Positions 16,820 through 25,589 of a stretch of DNA of 58,980 nt are shown in pieces (position 1 is the first letter of the stretch; every line of letters starts with the position of its first letter). A program made the translations under genes and the position numbers. The stretch comes from Bacteroidota bacterium (GTDB lineage: Bacteria; Bacteroidota; Bacteroidia; Chitinophagales; Saprospiraceae): contig JAKQGD010000155.1 of assembly GCA_029573365.1 (NCBI GenBank), positions 1 through 58,980 on the forward strand, written 5' to 3'. The notes under the pieces are model-generated. The model ran no database searches. It saw only the letters and a list, made by a program, of their open reading frames with translations, and was not told where the DNA came from.

Positions 16820-18427
16820 TTAAGGGCAAGATGTTAGCGATGTTATGATAAAATTTCCCGAATCATTGACCCTTATTCTGTAGCAGGTGCCTGTCTGGTT
16901 TTTAAGAATAAGACCCTTGGTGTAGGTTTCGACGACCAAATCGCTGTCATGCACTTTAACCGGCCGTGCGATGTCAGAGCAATTCAAACCTTCTGAAGTA
17001 AATGTGCCGGTGTCGCTGATGCGGAATCTTTGACATGATCCTGTTCCATTAACGATGACCAGCCCTGACTCTGCATCAGATACAGCAATGTCATTGTTTT
17101 CGAGTTGGATGTTTGTAGCATTATAGACATGGCAGACCGTCCTTTGGGTAGTGAGGTTGTTGTCCGCATCGGCGACCAATCTGTAACAATACCCTTTTTC
17201 CGACCTTAAAATGATGCTTTGTCCGGCATTTTCGAAATAAAGGTCTCCGCCTTTTACAGATGAAACTTTGCCGGGATTGGCACCGTCACTTTGTGGCAGC
17301 TCCATTTTTAATGTAAAAAGGCCATTGTTTATGTCTGAAGCCAGGATACATCCCGAGGTTAAAAAAGGGTAAACGCCCCAGCAACCTGCAAAACCGGAAG
17401 GATATCCTGTCCCATTGTTTTGGATATAGGTATCGTAGTATGCTACTCTTTTTATGGTGTTCTGGCTGGAAACATTGGCCACATCAAAAACCTGGACTCC
17501 GTCTTCATAACAGGCCACGTACATATAATTGCCGTTGATGTGCGGGTTGTGGGGCCTGCTGTCACTGGCTATGGGAAATTCGAGGGGCTCCTTTAGAGTA
17601 CCCACGAGTTGGAGTGCCGGGTTGCCTGGTATTTTTTTAAGGACGGTTAGTGGCTCGCCCCGAGGCAATTCTGTGGCTTCCACGAGGGTAACTCCATCAT
17701 TATGCAGCCAGCTGCTGTGGTTGTATTTGCCGGAGTCATAATAATAATGTCCCGTTTCTGTGATACTGTTTACATTGGTAAGGTCCCACACCCTAAGCTT
17801 GTAATCATAAATGTGTGAGGCATAGCCCAGATTGTTTTTTACAAACATATCGTGGATGTATGTAGTAGGGAAAATTTTAATGAGGGCTGGGTTGGCGGGA
17901 GTTCCATTGTAGGTGATGCCGTCTACCACCTCAGTGTCAAGGGTGTAAATCAGTAGCCGGTCCTGGCCTGTAGAAGATTTGGAGCCCATAACATACATCC
18001 TGCCTGTAGCCTGCTCCACAAAAATTGTATGTGCCTTGGTGAAAATGTTGGTCTGCACCGTAGCAGTCATTGTATTCATATTGATGATGTGGAGGCCACT
18101 GTAACATGGTCCGTCACAGACAGAATACACGTAATTCTGAAAAGAGGCAAACTCCCTCCAGGACGTATTGTATGTGTCAGAAAGTGTGAGGACGTTTACC
18201 GGATTTCCGCAATCGTTCACATTAAAAATATTGATGGCTGTCTTGCTGCCTATTATAGCAAATTCATTTCCTCCGGCATCCTTGTAACCAAAGACAGCAC
18301 TGCAGTCACCTCCGGGAAGGCCGGTGACATTGGCCATTTTTTTCATGTTAAATCCCTGTGCTGTTACATGCAGGGCACTCAACGACAATATGATTGAAAA
18401 ATAAAAAATTAAACTCTTTCGATACAT
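16820..18427 (-). CDS. Secreted beta-propeller protein (choice-of-anchor B type) with C-terminal triplicate repeat
   Basis: This 535-residue protein has a signal peptide ending near HVTAQ. Residues about 30-390 look like an LVIVD/choice-of-anchor-B beta-propeller, with repeated short blades such as SGLHIINMN, YKLRVWDLTN and DGVQVFDVAN and the text-like HNPHINGNYMYVACY. From about 393 to the end there are three copies of a module of about 50 residues. Each has a GLxLxxxxGxCYRxRVxDxG-like pattern (about 403-432, 453-483 and 503-534) and ends in Cys. The module may be an anchor or sorting element. Binding partner and role are unknown. Confidence 0.8.
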   Translation of the reverse strand: MYRKSLIFYFSIILSLSALHVTAQGFNMKKMANVTGLPGGDCSAVFGYKDAGGNEFAIIGSKTAINIFNVNDCGNPVNVLTLSDTYNTSWREFASFQNYVYSVCDGPCYSGLHIINMNTMTATVQTNIFTKAHTIFVEQATGRMYVMGSKSSTGQDRLLIYTLDTEVVDGITYNGTPANPALIKIFPTTYIHDMFVKNNLGYASHIYDYKLRVWDLTNVNSITETGHYYYDSGKYNHSSWLHNDGVTLVEATELPRGEPLTVLKKIPGNPALQLVGTLKEPLEFPIASDSRPHNPHINGNYMYVACYEDGVQVFDVANVSSQNTIKRVAYYDTYIQNNGTGYPSGFAGCWGVYPFLTSGCILASDINNGLFTLKMELPQSDGANPGKVSSVKGGDLYFENAGQSIILRSEKGYCYRLVADADNNLTTQRTVCHVYNATNIQLENNDIAVSDAESGLVIVNGTGSCQRFRISDTGTFTSEGLNCSDIARPVKVHDSDLVVETYTKGLILKNQTGTCYRIRVNDSGNFIITSLTSCP

Positions 18428-18459
18428 TTTATATTTTTAGCTTGTATTAATACGTAAAA

Positions 18460-19089
18460 ATGCTTACAAATATACACCCGGAAATTGTTTCTCATCTTAG
18501 AAGCGACGAAAAACTTGCACAAATTATTGATAATGTGCAGTTAACAGTCCACAAGGAGCCGGTATCGGTGTTTGAGGACCTAGTCAGATCTATCGTATCA
18601 CAGCAATTGTCCACTACAGCCGCTGCAACTATTTACAATAGATTTATCAGCAAGGTGCAGGGTTACGGAGGACTCAGAGAAGGAATAGCTGCCATGACTA
18701 CTGAGGAAATGAGGGCTTGTGGACTTTCTTTTCAGAAGGCGGGCTATATTGCCAATGTAGCTGCACATTTTGAAAACAATGACCTCCATGTTACAGACTG
18801 GGATAAAATGTCAGATGAGGACATCATTTCTGAGCTAACCAAAATCAAAGGTGTGGGAAAATGGACAGTGGAAATGATCCTTATGTTTTCGTTGCACAGA
18901 CCTGATGTTCTGCCCCTCGACGATTTGATCATCCGCACGAAAATGATGCAGCTTTATGGCGTCAATTCAGAAAAAAAGCAGCTTGTGGCAGATCTTATGG
19001 CTGTGGCTGAGCCCTGGCGGCCATACAGAACCTACGCCTGCAGATATATATGGGCCTCCAAGGACATGAAGCCCGAAACCCTAAAATAA
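18460..19089 (+). CDS. DNA-3-methyladenine glycosylase (AlkA-like, HhH-GPD)
   Basis: This 209-residue base-excision repair enzyme removes alkylated bases. The helix-hairpin-helix is LTKIKGVGKWTVEMILMFSL, followed by RPDVLPLDDLIIRTKM, where an Asp of the DD pair is the expected catalytic acid. The N-terminal VFEDLVRSIVSQQLSTTAA is the typical HhH-GPD entry helix. It lacks the N-terminal domain of E. coli AlkA, as many short family members do. The C-terminal PWRPYRTYACRYIW is a family hallmark. The downstream DUF486 gene starts 10 bases after its stop. Confidence 0.93.
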   Translation: MLTNIHPEIVSHLRSDEKLAQIIDNVQLTVHKEPVSVFEDLVRSIVSQQLSTTAAATIYNRFISKVQGYGGLREGIAAMTTEEMRACGLSFQKAGYIANVAAHFENNDLHVTDWDKMSDEDIISELTKIKGVGKWTVEMILMFSLHRPDVLPLDDLIIRTKMMQLYGVNSEKKQLVADLMAVAEPWRPYRTYACRYIWASKDMKPETLK

Positions 19090-19099
19090 ACCCATTTTG

Positions 19100-19468
19100 A
19101 TGAAGGAAATAACCACCATTTTACTACTTACTGTTTCCAACATTTTTATGACCATGGCCTGGTACGGGCATTTAAAATTTGCTGAGTGGAAATGGTTTTC
19201 AAAGCTGGGACTTTTTGCCGTAATTCTCATCAGCTGGGGGCTGGCCTTTTTTGAGTATTGTTTTCAAGTGCCTGCCAATAAATATGGCTACAGTGGCAAT
19301 GGCGGGCCTTTTAATTTATGGCAGTTAAAGGTTTTACAGGAAGTCATCACCCTGGTGGTTTTTACGGTGTTTACCATTCTTGTATTCAGGACAGAGAGTT
19401 TCAGGGCCAATCATTTGATAGGATTTATGTTTTTGGTCCTGGCAGTTTATTTTATATTTAAAAAATAG
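19100..19468 (+). CDS. DMT family protein (DUF486)
   Basis: A 122-residue protein with four hydrophobic segments. It matches the DUF486 small membrane family distantly related to drug/metabolite transporters: TILLLTVSNIFMTMAWYGHL, then WGLAFFEYCFQVPANKYGY and LKVLQEVITLVVFTVF. Transport has not been shown for the family. The ATG at 19100 is used; a TTG precedes it by one codon. It is probably co-transcribed with the glycosylase gene. Confidence 0.9.
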   Translation: MKEITTILLLTVSNIFMTMAWYGHLKFAEWKWFSKLGLFAVILISWGLAFFEYCFQVPANKYGYSGNGGPFNLWQLKVLQEVITLVVFTVFTILVFRTESFRANHLIGFMFLVLAVYFIFKK

Positions 19469-19517
19469 GCAGCCAGAGCAGAAATTACCTTTTAGAATCC
19501 TTGTCTTCTGTAGTTTA

Positions 19518-20228
19518 TTACTTAAAGGTGAGTCTGAGAAGTTCCTTTTCTTCGTCGGCAGTGAGATACCTCCATGTGTCCATGGCCAGGTCGCCGGCCT
19601 GAAGGTGCATGATGCGTACCCGTCTTAGGCTGATGACTCTATATCCGAGGTATTCGCACATCCGTCTGATCTGCCTGTTGAGGCCCTGAGTAAGGATGAT
19701 ACTAAAGGTGTTATTATCCAGCATTCTTACCTTGCAAGGTCTGGTTACTGTATTTAGTATGGGCACCCCGGTCATCATTGTCTTGACAAAGCGGTCGTCT
19801 ATTGGTTTGTTGACAGTGACGATATATTCCTTTTCGTGGTGGTTTTCTGCCCGTAGTATGCGGTTGACAATATCACCGTCGTTGGTCAGTAGTATCAGAC
19901 CGCCTGACATCTTGTCGAGCCTACCCACAGGAAAGATTCTGTCTTCGTAGGCCAGGTGACTAATGATGTTGTCCGGCTCTCGTATGTCAGTGGTGCATAC
20001 GATGCCTTCGGGCTTATTGTAGAGTATGTAGACTGTTTTTTTATGCGGCAATACTGGGCTGCCGTCCAGCAAAACCACATCACCTGCCATGACTCTGTTT
20101 CCTTTTTTTGCCACTTCGCCATTGAGCATCACCCGGCCGGCATCGATAAGTCTGTCAGCCTCTCTGCGTGAACAAAGACCTGAATCACTTATATATTTGT
20201 TGAGGCTTATGTGCCTGTCTTCCTCCAT
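19518..20228 (-). CDS. rluF: rRNA pseudouridine synthase, RluF/RsuA family
   Basis: This 236-residue enzyme has an N-terminal S4 RNA-binding domain (LNKYISDSGLCSRREADRLI followed by GRVMLNG). A catalytic domain follows, with VGRLDKMSGGLILLTNDGD; its Asp forms the covalent intermediate with uridine. The C-terminal LTQGLNRQIRRMCEYLGY is typical of the RluF/RluB/RsuA group. Within that group the sequence is most like RluF, which modifies 23S rRNA near the peptidyl transferase centre, but the exact target is inferred. It starts 24 bases after the LysM glucosaminidase gene stop at 20253 is read in reverse, so the two genes are tandem. Confidence 0.88.
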   Translation of the reverse strand: MEEDRHISLNKYISDSGLCSRREADRLIDAGRVMLNGEVAKKGNRVMAGDVVLLDGSPVLPHKKTVYILYNKPEGIVCTTDIREPDNIISHLAYEDRIFPVGRLDKMSGGLILLTNDGDIVNRILRAENHHEKEYIVTVNKPIDDRFVKTMMTGVPILNTVTRPCKVRMLDNNTFSIILTQGLNRQIRRMCEYLGYRVISLRRVRIMHLQAGDLAMDTWRYLTADEEKELLRLTFK

Positions 20229-20252
20229 GGTCTTATAATTACCCCGATCCGA

Positions 20253-21383
20253 TTATAAGCGGCTGCCAAATTCGATAAACCTGTCCTCTTCCTGCATCCT
20301 GGTATGACGCGGCATTTTGCCTGAAGGTAGGTTTTTTCCCAGGTTGATTACTTCTCCCTGCAGGGGGTCCGCATTTTCCGGCAGGTTGTTTCTGGCAGAC
20401 AAGGTGGAAAGTCTGAGTCCATACATCTGTGATATGCTGTAAAGGGTTTCGCCGGCTTTTACCTGATGTGTAGCTCCGGCATCAAATGTTTTTTTCTTGC
20501 GGTCCAGAAACACAATCTCATCCTTGTCAAGCACTTGTCCGGTGGCAAACAAACCTTCGTTGTATTCCATAAGACGTAACACATTCTGACCTGTAGAAGC
20601 TGCCAGTACATTCAGGCTTTCGCCGCCTGCGGCCTTGACATATTTTGAACCGTTTACGACTGTGACGACATATTTTCTTAATGTTGGCCTGCTTTCGCCC
20701 AAAGGCTTTTCCTTGGTTGTTATTCTGGATGTTACTGTATGGTTTGTATCCTCTTTTGTTTCTTTAGGGTTACCGGGGGATGGCGTTACCTTATTTTCGG
20801 CTGCAGCCGAAACAACTTCTACCCGGGCGACAGACTCGTCCAGCAGATGTAGCTGGTATGACTCGATAATCCTGACCAGTTTTTGCGGATAAGCAGGATC
20901 AGAAGCATATCCTGAAAACTTGAGTCCGTTAGCCCAGCCTTGATAATCAGTGGTGCCCAGGCGGAAAAGGAATCCGTAGCGTCCTTGTTTGTCCGGGGCC
21001 GTCAGAAACTCTGAGTGTGCACGGTATGATTCCTCGGGATTCATGTATGACCTGAAGCAACTTTCTATAAGTTGTCCACTGCTGTCCTTGTCGTCGTCAT
21101 GCTTGTAAAACTTCATGCCGGTCCAGCTGCTTCCACATTTTATCCCAAAGTGATTGTTGGCCGAGACCGCCAGGGGACTTCTGCCGAGGTCAGACTCCAG
21201 GATGCCCTGAGCCAGCTTGATACTCGCCGGTATACCTGTACGTCTCATCTCCTCCACGGCAATGCGTTTGTAAGCCGCAATATAATTTTCTGTTAATTTT
21301 CGGGTCGAAACCGGAAGGTCAAAGGAATAAAAGTTAAGACAGAAAACGGACATACATATGCTTATTTTCCAATTCATATGCAT
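20253..21383 (-). CDS. Exported glucosaminidase with C-terminal LysM domain
   Basis: This 376-residue protein has a signal peptide and a glucosaminidase domain (about 30-190: GIPASIKLAQGILESDLGRS with the catalytic Glu, then NNHFGIKCGSSWTGMKFY). A Thr/Pro/Lys-rich linker follows. It ends with a LysM module (about 315-355: HQVKAGETLYSISQMYGLRL). LysM binds N-acetylglucosamine chains, so the protein probably acts on peptidoglycan in the periplasm, in growth or daughter-cell separation. A poorly conserved segment around 245-305 could be a second, degenerate LysM. It is a paralogue of the protein at 16189-16758. Confidence 0.92.
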   Translation of the reverse strand: MHMNWKISICMSVFCLNFYSFDLPVSTRKLTENYIAAYKRIAVEEMRRTGIPASIKLAQGILESDLGRSPLAVSANNHFGIKCGSSWTGMKFYKHDDDKDSSGQLIESCFRSYMNPEESYRAHSEFLTAPDKQGRYGFLFRLGTTDYQGWANGLKFSGYASDPAYPQKLVRIIESYQLHLLDESVARVEVVSAAAENKVTPSPGNPKETKEDTNHTVTSRITTKEKPLGESRPTLRKYVVTVVNGSKYVKAAGGESLNVLAASTGQNVLRLMEYNEGLFATGQVLDKDEIVFLDRKKKTFDAGATHQVKAGETLYSISQMYGLRLSTLSARNNLPENADPLQGEVINLGKNLPSGKMPRHTRMQEEDRFIEFGSRL

Positions 21384-21527
21384 TAAATATTTTTATAATT
21401 TATCAATGCAAATACTGTTCCGAAATAGCGACTCTGACCAATCTACACCAATTAAATGAATTTTTTGGTAAAAATATTGTTACAATACTTGCGTCGGATC
21501 TTCGACATAACCCACAAACACTTAATA

Positions 21528-22175
21528 ATGAATATTACAGATTTATTGCAAGGTCCGCTGAAGGATATCATCGTGCAGCAGGTGACCAACAAACTCGACC
21601 TTGGATCAGGCGAACAAGCAGGAACTGCTGTAGATGGGGTATTTGCAACTTTGCTCAATGCTCTCAATAGAAACGCCTCAACCCAGGAAGGAGCCAGCAG
21701 CCTGCAGAATGCCCTTGACAGAGACCACAACGGCAGTATCCTTGATGACCTTACAGGCTTTCTTTCGGGCAACAGCCAGCCTGCCAATCCCAATACCGTC
21801 AACGGAGAAGGTATACTCAAGCATGTGCTGGGCGAAAATCAGTCATCGGCTGCTGACGCCATTTCCAAGGTGAGCGGCATTGATACCGGTAAAGTTCTGA
21901 AACACATGATGATGTTGGCCCCTGTGGTGCTCGGTTACCTAGGAAAGGCCAAAGCCCAGCAGCCCCAGCAGCAAACTCAGGTGCAGCAGGATGCACAGCC
22001 GGCAGGAGGTCTTCAGGACCTGCTCAAAGGTGTAACCCAGACTGTAAATCAACAGCCAGCTAACCAAAGCATATTTTCAAAGTTGCTCGACAGAGACGGT
22101 GATGGAAATGTATTGGATGACATTGCAGAAATGGGTGTAAAATCAATTTTTGGAAAGATTTTAGGAGGAAAATAA
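21528..22175 (+). CDS. DUF937 domain-containing protein with two acidic Ca-binding-like loops
   Basis: This 215-residue protein starts at the ATG at 21528 (MNITDLLQGPLKDIIVQQV); the frame is open upstream to 21456 but adds an unlikely basic N-terminus. The DUF937 domain covers roughly residues 1-150, and MMMLAPVVLGYLGK is its conserved hydrophobic helix. A Gln-rich linker follows. Two short loops, DRDHNGSILDD (about 65) and DRDGDGNVLDD (near the C-terminus), have the DxDxDG pattern of EF-hand or dockerin-like calcium sites. Function is unknown and no signal peptide is seen. Confidence 0.85.
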   Translation: MNITDLLQGPLKDIIVQQVTNKLDLGSGEQAGTAVDGVFATLLNALNRNASTQEGASSLQNALDRDHNGSILDDLTGFLSGNSQPANPNTVNGEGILKHVLGENQSSAADAISKVSGIDTGKVLKHMMMLAPVVLGYLGKAKAQQPQQQTQVQQDAQPAGGLQDLLKGVTQTVNQQPANQSIFSKLLDRDGDGNVLDDIAEMGVKSIFGKILGGK

Positions 22176-22187
22176 TACCCCTTAGTG

Positions 22188-22195
22188 TATATTTG
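22188..22195 (+). promoter_or_regulatory. Candidate -7 box of malQ
   Basis: TATATTTG matches TAnnTTTG exactly, 13 bases after the DUF937 stop and 84 bases before the malQ start. No clear -33 TTG is present. Confidence 0.4.
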
Positions 22196-22212
22196 CCACT
22201 AATCAAAAACAT

Positions 22213-22250
22213 GGCCACTTTGATGTATTTAAAGTGGTCTTGTTTTTTAT
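22213..22250 (+). terminator. Terminator between DUF937 gene and malQ, possibly a leader attenuator
   Basis: GGCCACTTT pairs with AAAGTGGTC (9 bp, one wobble) around a 9-base loop and is followed by TTGTTTTTT. It is 38 bases after the DUF937 stop and probably ends that transcript. If the TATATTTG at 22188 is the malQ promoter, the hairpin lies inside the malQ leader. Confidence 0.72.
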
Positions 22251-22278
22251 CGGATATTGTAAAAAATACACAACAATT

Positions 22279-24945
22279 ATGCGTTTTCAGTTTCATCTGC
22301 ACTATAGAACCGTTTATGGCGAACAGATCGGAATTATCTATACTGAAAGCGGCTCAGACGATGTAAAAAATCTGCTTTTTCATACGTACGATGGAGAAAA
22401 CTGGTATGGCATGCTGGAAACTGCCTCCTCCGGACCGGTATCATATAAGTATGCAGTCTTTAAAAATGAGGCTGTAATCCTGCGTGAATGGGGAGCACAC
22501 AGGACCACGGAGTCACCCGGAGCCAAAGGCGAGGTGCTGATGGAGGACAAATGGCGTGCCCGTGACAACGAAAAAAACGCATTTCTGAGCACTGCGTTTA
22601 CCAAAGCGATCTTTAAAAGAAATAGCCGTCTCCAGGTTGCAGACAAAAAGAAAAACATAAAAACGGGCTCTGTCACCTTCAGGCTTATGTCAGCCACCAT
22701 ACAGTCGGATATGGTTTTTGGCGTAACAGGCAATACTCCAGAACTCGGCGACTGGAAAAAGGCAGTCATCCTGGATGAAAGCGGGTTTCCTTTGTGGAGA
22801 ACCACCCTGCCTTTTGAGGGCCATGACCTGAATATAGAGTACAAATACGTCATCGTCGACCCCAAAGACGGAAGCATCAAGGTGTGGGAAGACGGCGACA
22901 ACAGGGTATGTCACTTTGTTTTTAAAGACAAAACGATAAACCATCCCGTCATTACTGACGACCATTTCAGATACCCGCATGCCGGATGGAGGGGGTCAGG
23001 AGTGGCTGTGCCTGTCTTTTCGCTGAGAAGTGTCGAAGGATTTGGAATAGGTGAGTTTAATGACCTTATAAAACTGACCGATTGGACCGAAACCATAGGT
23101 ATGAATGTCATTCAGGTACTCCCTGTAAATGACACCCTGGCCAATATGACCTGGACAGACAGCTATCCGTACGCTGCCATATCGGTTTTTGCCCTTCATC
23201 CGCTTTATATACACCTGCCGGCTATTGATGGGTTTAGCAGCCTGAAACAGTTAAAACAATACGAAAAAGACCGCACAGCACTCAATAAATTGCAATCTGT
23301 GGATTACGAAAAGGTGCTGAGGTTAAAATTTAAATACCTCAGACTGCTTTACAACCAGGAGCGAAAAACGTTTCTTGCCGTTGCCGGAAATTTTATAAAA
23401 GAAAACGAATCCTGGTTGAAGCCATATGCTGCTTTTTGTTTTTTAAGAGACAAATACGGCACTTGTAATTTTAATAGCTGGCCCGAACACGCTGTGTATT
23501 CGGCTTCTGTGGTCGGGGATTTGTGCGACAAGGAACATAAATACAAGAAGGAAATAGAGTTTTATTATTTCCTTCAGTACCATGCAGACCGTCAGCTTTC
23601 AGAGGCCAGAGATCATGCCAGGTCAAAGGGAGTGGTGCTCAAAGGAGACCTTCCCATAGGCATATACAGGTACAGCTGTGATGCTTGGGTGGGACCGGAG
23701 TTGTACAACATGGATGAGCAGGCCGGTGCACCACCTGACGACTATGCTGTGATGGGCCAAAACTGGGGATTTCCTACATACAACTGGGAAAGAATGTCCC
23801 TGGATGGTTTTGAATGGTGGCGACGACGCATGCAGATGCTTAACCGTTATTTTGATGCACTTAGGATAGATCACATCCTGGGCTTTTTTAGGATATGGCA
23901 GATACCTGTGGCTCAGGTATCGGGTACTCTGGGCCGGTTTAATCCCAGGCTACCATATACAGCTGACGAACTGACAGGTTTTGGCATCGTGGCAGACAAG
24001 AGGAGACATACCCGGCCTTATATAAGTACCCAAATGCTCGAAGACGCTTTTAAAGAGCATATGAATGAAGTCTTTGATGCATTTTTTGTCTTGGAATCCG
24101 ATGGCAGCATATGTTTCAGACCTGGTTTTGACACTCAGCAAAAGATAAGCCATTTTGTCGGCGAAAATCCACGGTTTGCGTCTTACGAACAAGCCTTGCT
24201 GCTGCTTGCCACCGAAGTCCTCCTACTTACAGAACAAGACAACGAAAACAGGTATAACCCCAGAATCACCCTTAATACCACAAAGTCATTTGCCCATCTG
24301 GACCACCATACCAGGCAGGCATTTACGACCATGTACAATGACTATTTTTTCAAAAGGCATGACGAGTACTGGCGACAGCAGGCACTGTGGAAGCTTCCTG
24401 CCATTCTCGATGCCAGTGACATGCTTATCTGTGGCGAAGATCTCGGCATGATACCGAGTGTGGTGCCGGGAGTAATGAAAGACCTGAACATTATCTCTTT
24501 GGAAATACAGCGTATGCCAAAGGGCAGCAGCAGGTTTGGCCAGGTAAGGTCTTATCCATATTTTTCTGTTTGCAGTCCCTCGTGTCACGATATGTCTACC
24601 ATCCGTGGGTGGTGGGAAGCAGACCATGACAACGCCCGAAGTTTTTACTATGATTACCTCCACTGGTACGGGCAGGCACCCGTGACATGTACTCCCGAAA
24701 TCGTTCAGGCTGTAGTAGAGGATCACCTCTCATCACCTTCTATGCTGGCCATTTTTCCGGTGCAGGACCTTGTCGGCATGGATGCCGGCATCCGCCACCC
24801 AAATGCTGCCGCAGAGCAGATAAACGAACCCAGCAATCCAAAACATTACTGGAAGTTTAGATTTCATCTGACAGTGGACCAATTACTGCAAAACGATATG
24901 CTGAATGGCCGGATCAGAGCCATGGTTAAAATGGCAGGTCGTTAA
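22279..24945 (+). CDS. malQ: 4-alpha-glucanotransferase (GH77) with tandem CBM20 modules
   Basis: This 888-residue enzyme transfers alpha-1,4-glucan chains between maltodextrins or to a branched glucan. Two N-terminal starch-binding CBM20-like modules are visible: about 1-95 (FHLHYRTVYGEQIGI) and about 130-230 (VFGVTGNTPELGDWKKAV). The GH77 domain follows from about residue 250. Expected catalytic residues are D531 (LRIDHILGFFRIW), E720 (ICGEDLGMIP) and D771 (SPSCHDMSTIR). The tandem CBM20 arrangement is that of plant DPE2, which acts on maltose and heteroglycan. The ATG at 22279 is used; a GTG at 22234 would start inside the terminator hairpin. Confidence 0.95.
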   Translation: MRFQFHLHYRTVYGEQIGIIYTESGSDDVKNLLFHTYDGENWYGMLETASSGPVSYKYAVFKNEAVILREWGAHRTTESPGAKGEVLMEDKWRARDNEKNAFLSTAFTKAIFKRNSRLQVADKKKNIKTGSVTFRLMSATIQSDMVFGVTGNTPELGDWKKAVILDESGFPLWRTTLPFEGHDLNIEYKYVIVDPKDGSIKVWEDGDNRVCHFVFKDKTINHPVITDDHFRYPHAGWRGSGVAVPVFSLRSVEGFGIGEFNDLIKLTDWTETIGMNVIQVLPVNDTLANMTWTDSYPYAAISVFALHPLYIHLPAIDGFSSLKQLKQYEKDRTALNKLQSVDYEKVLRLKFKYLRLLYNQERKTFLAVAGNFIKENESWLKPYAAFCFLRDKYGTCNFNSWPEHAVYSASVVGDLCDKEHKYKKEIEFYYFLQYHADRQLSEARDHARSKGVVLKGDLPIGIYRYSCDAWVGPELYNMDEQAGAPPDDYAVMGQNWGFPTYNWERMSLDGFEWWRRRMQMLNRYFDALRIDHILGFFRIWQIPVAQVSGTLGRFNPRLPYTADELTGFGIVADKRRHTRPYISTQMLEDAFKEHMNEVFDAFFVLESDGSICFRPGFDTQQKISHFVGENPRFASYEQALLLLATEVLLLTEQDNENRYNPRITLNTTKSFAHLDHHTRQAFTTMYNDYFFKRHDEYWRQQALWKLPAILDASDMLICGEDLGMIPSVVPGVMKDLNIISLEIQRMPKGSSRFGQVRSYPYFSVCSPSCHDMSTIRGWWEADHDNARSFYYDYLHWYGQAPVTCTPEIVQAVVEDHLSSPSMLAIFPVQDLVGMDAGIRHPNAAAEQINEPSNPKHYWKFRFHLTVDQLLQNDMLNGRIRAMVKMAGR

Positions 24946-24950
24946 AAACT

Positions 24951-25478
24951 ATGGGAAAGGACGAAGTTACATTTACTTCCACACTAGACAGGTTTCCGGC
25001 TTCGCCGCTGTGGGGCCTCCACTTTCTGGTGCCTCATGACATAGCCGTAAAATTTGCGACAGGCAAGGACAGAAGAGTTGTATGCACCATCAATGATCTG
25101 GTGACGCTGCACTGTGCCATTATGCCAAACAAGGACACCTGGTTTGTAATGCTTAACAAAGATGTGACACGTAGACTGCAATGCTCAGTCGGAGACGAAC
25201 TCAGGCTCGTGATGTACAAGGACAAATCAGAATACGGCATGCCGATGCCAGAGGAATTCAGGGAAATGCTGGACCAGGATCCCGATGCTGACCGCTATTT
25301 TCATAAACTGACTCCTGGCAAACAAAGGAGCCTGTTATACATTATATCAAAAGTAAAAAACACTGACAGCCGCATCAGAAAATCTCTTGCCATCGCCGAT
25401 CACCTGACAGCCAACAAAGGAAACATCGACTTTAGATTGCTCAATGAAGCTTTTAAGGAATACAATAAAATGCAATAG
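24951..25478 (+). CDS. DUF1905 / YdeI-OmdA family protein
   Basis: This 175-residue cytosolic protein has an N-terminal DUF1905 barrel (FTSTLDRFPASPLWGLHFLV) and a C-terminal YdeI/OmpD-associated-like part. The latter has MPEEFREMLDQDPDADRYFH and LTPGKQRSLLYIISKVK as typical blocks. Biochemical function of the family is not established. It starts five bases after malQ, so the two genes are probably co-transcribed, though no functional link is apparent. Confidence 0.88.
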   Translation: MGKDEVTFTSTLDRFPASPLWGLHFLVPHDIAVKFATGKDRRVVCTINDLVTLHCAIMPNKDTWFVMLNKDVTRRLQCSVGDELRLVMYKDKSEYGMPMPEEFREMLDQDPDADRYFHKLTPGKQRSLLYIISKVKNTDSRIRKSLAIADHLTANKGNIDFRLLNEAFKEYNKMQ

Positions 25479-25589
25479 CTTTTCAAAAACTATATTTCAG
25501 CATATTTTTTATTAAAAATTACATTGCAAATAATCACATGATGGCATTTTGCACGTTTATGCATAGGAAACCCAACTTTGTTTAAGCAT

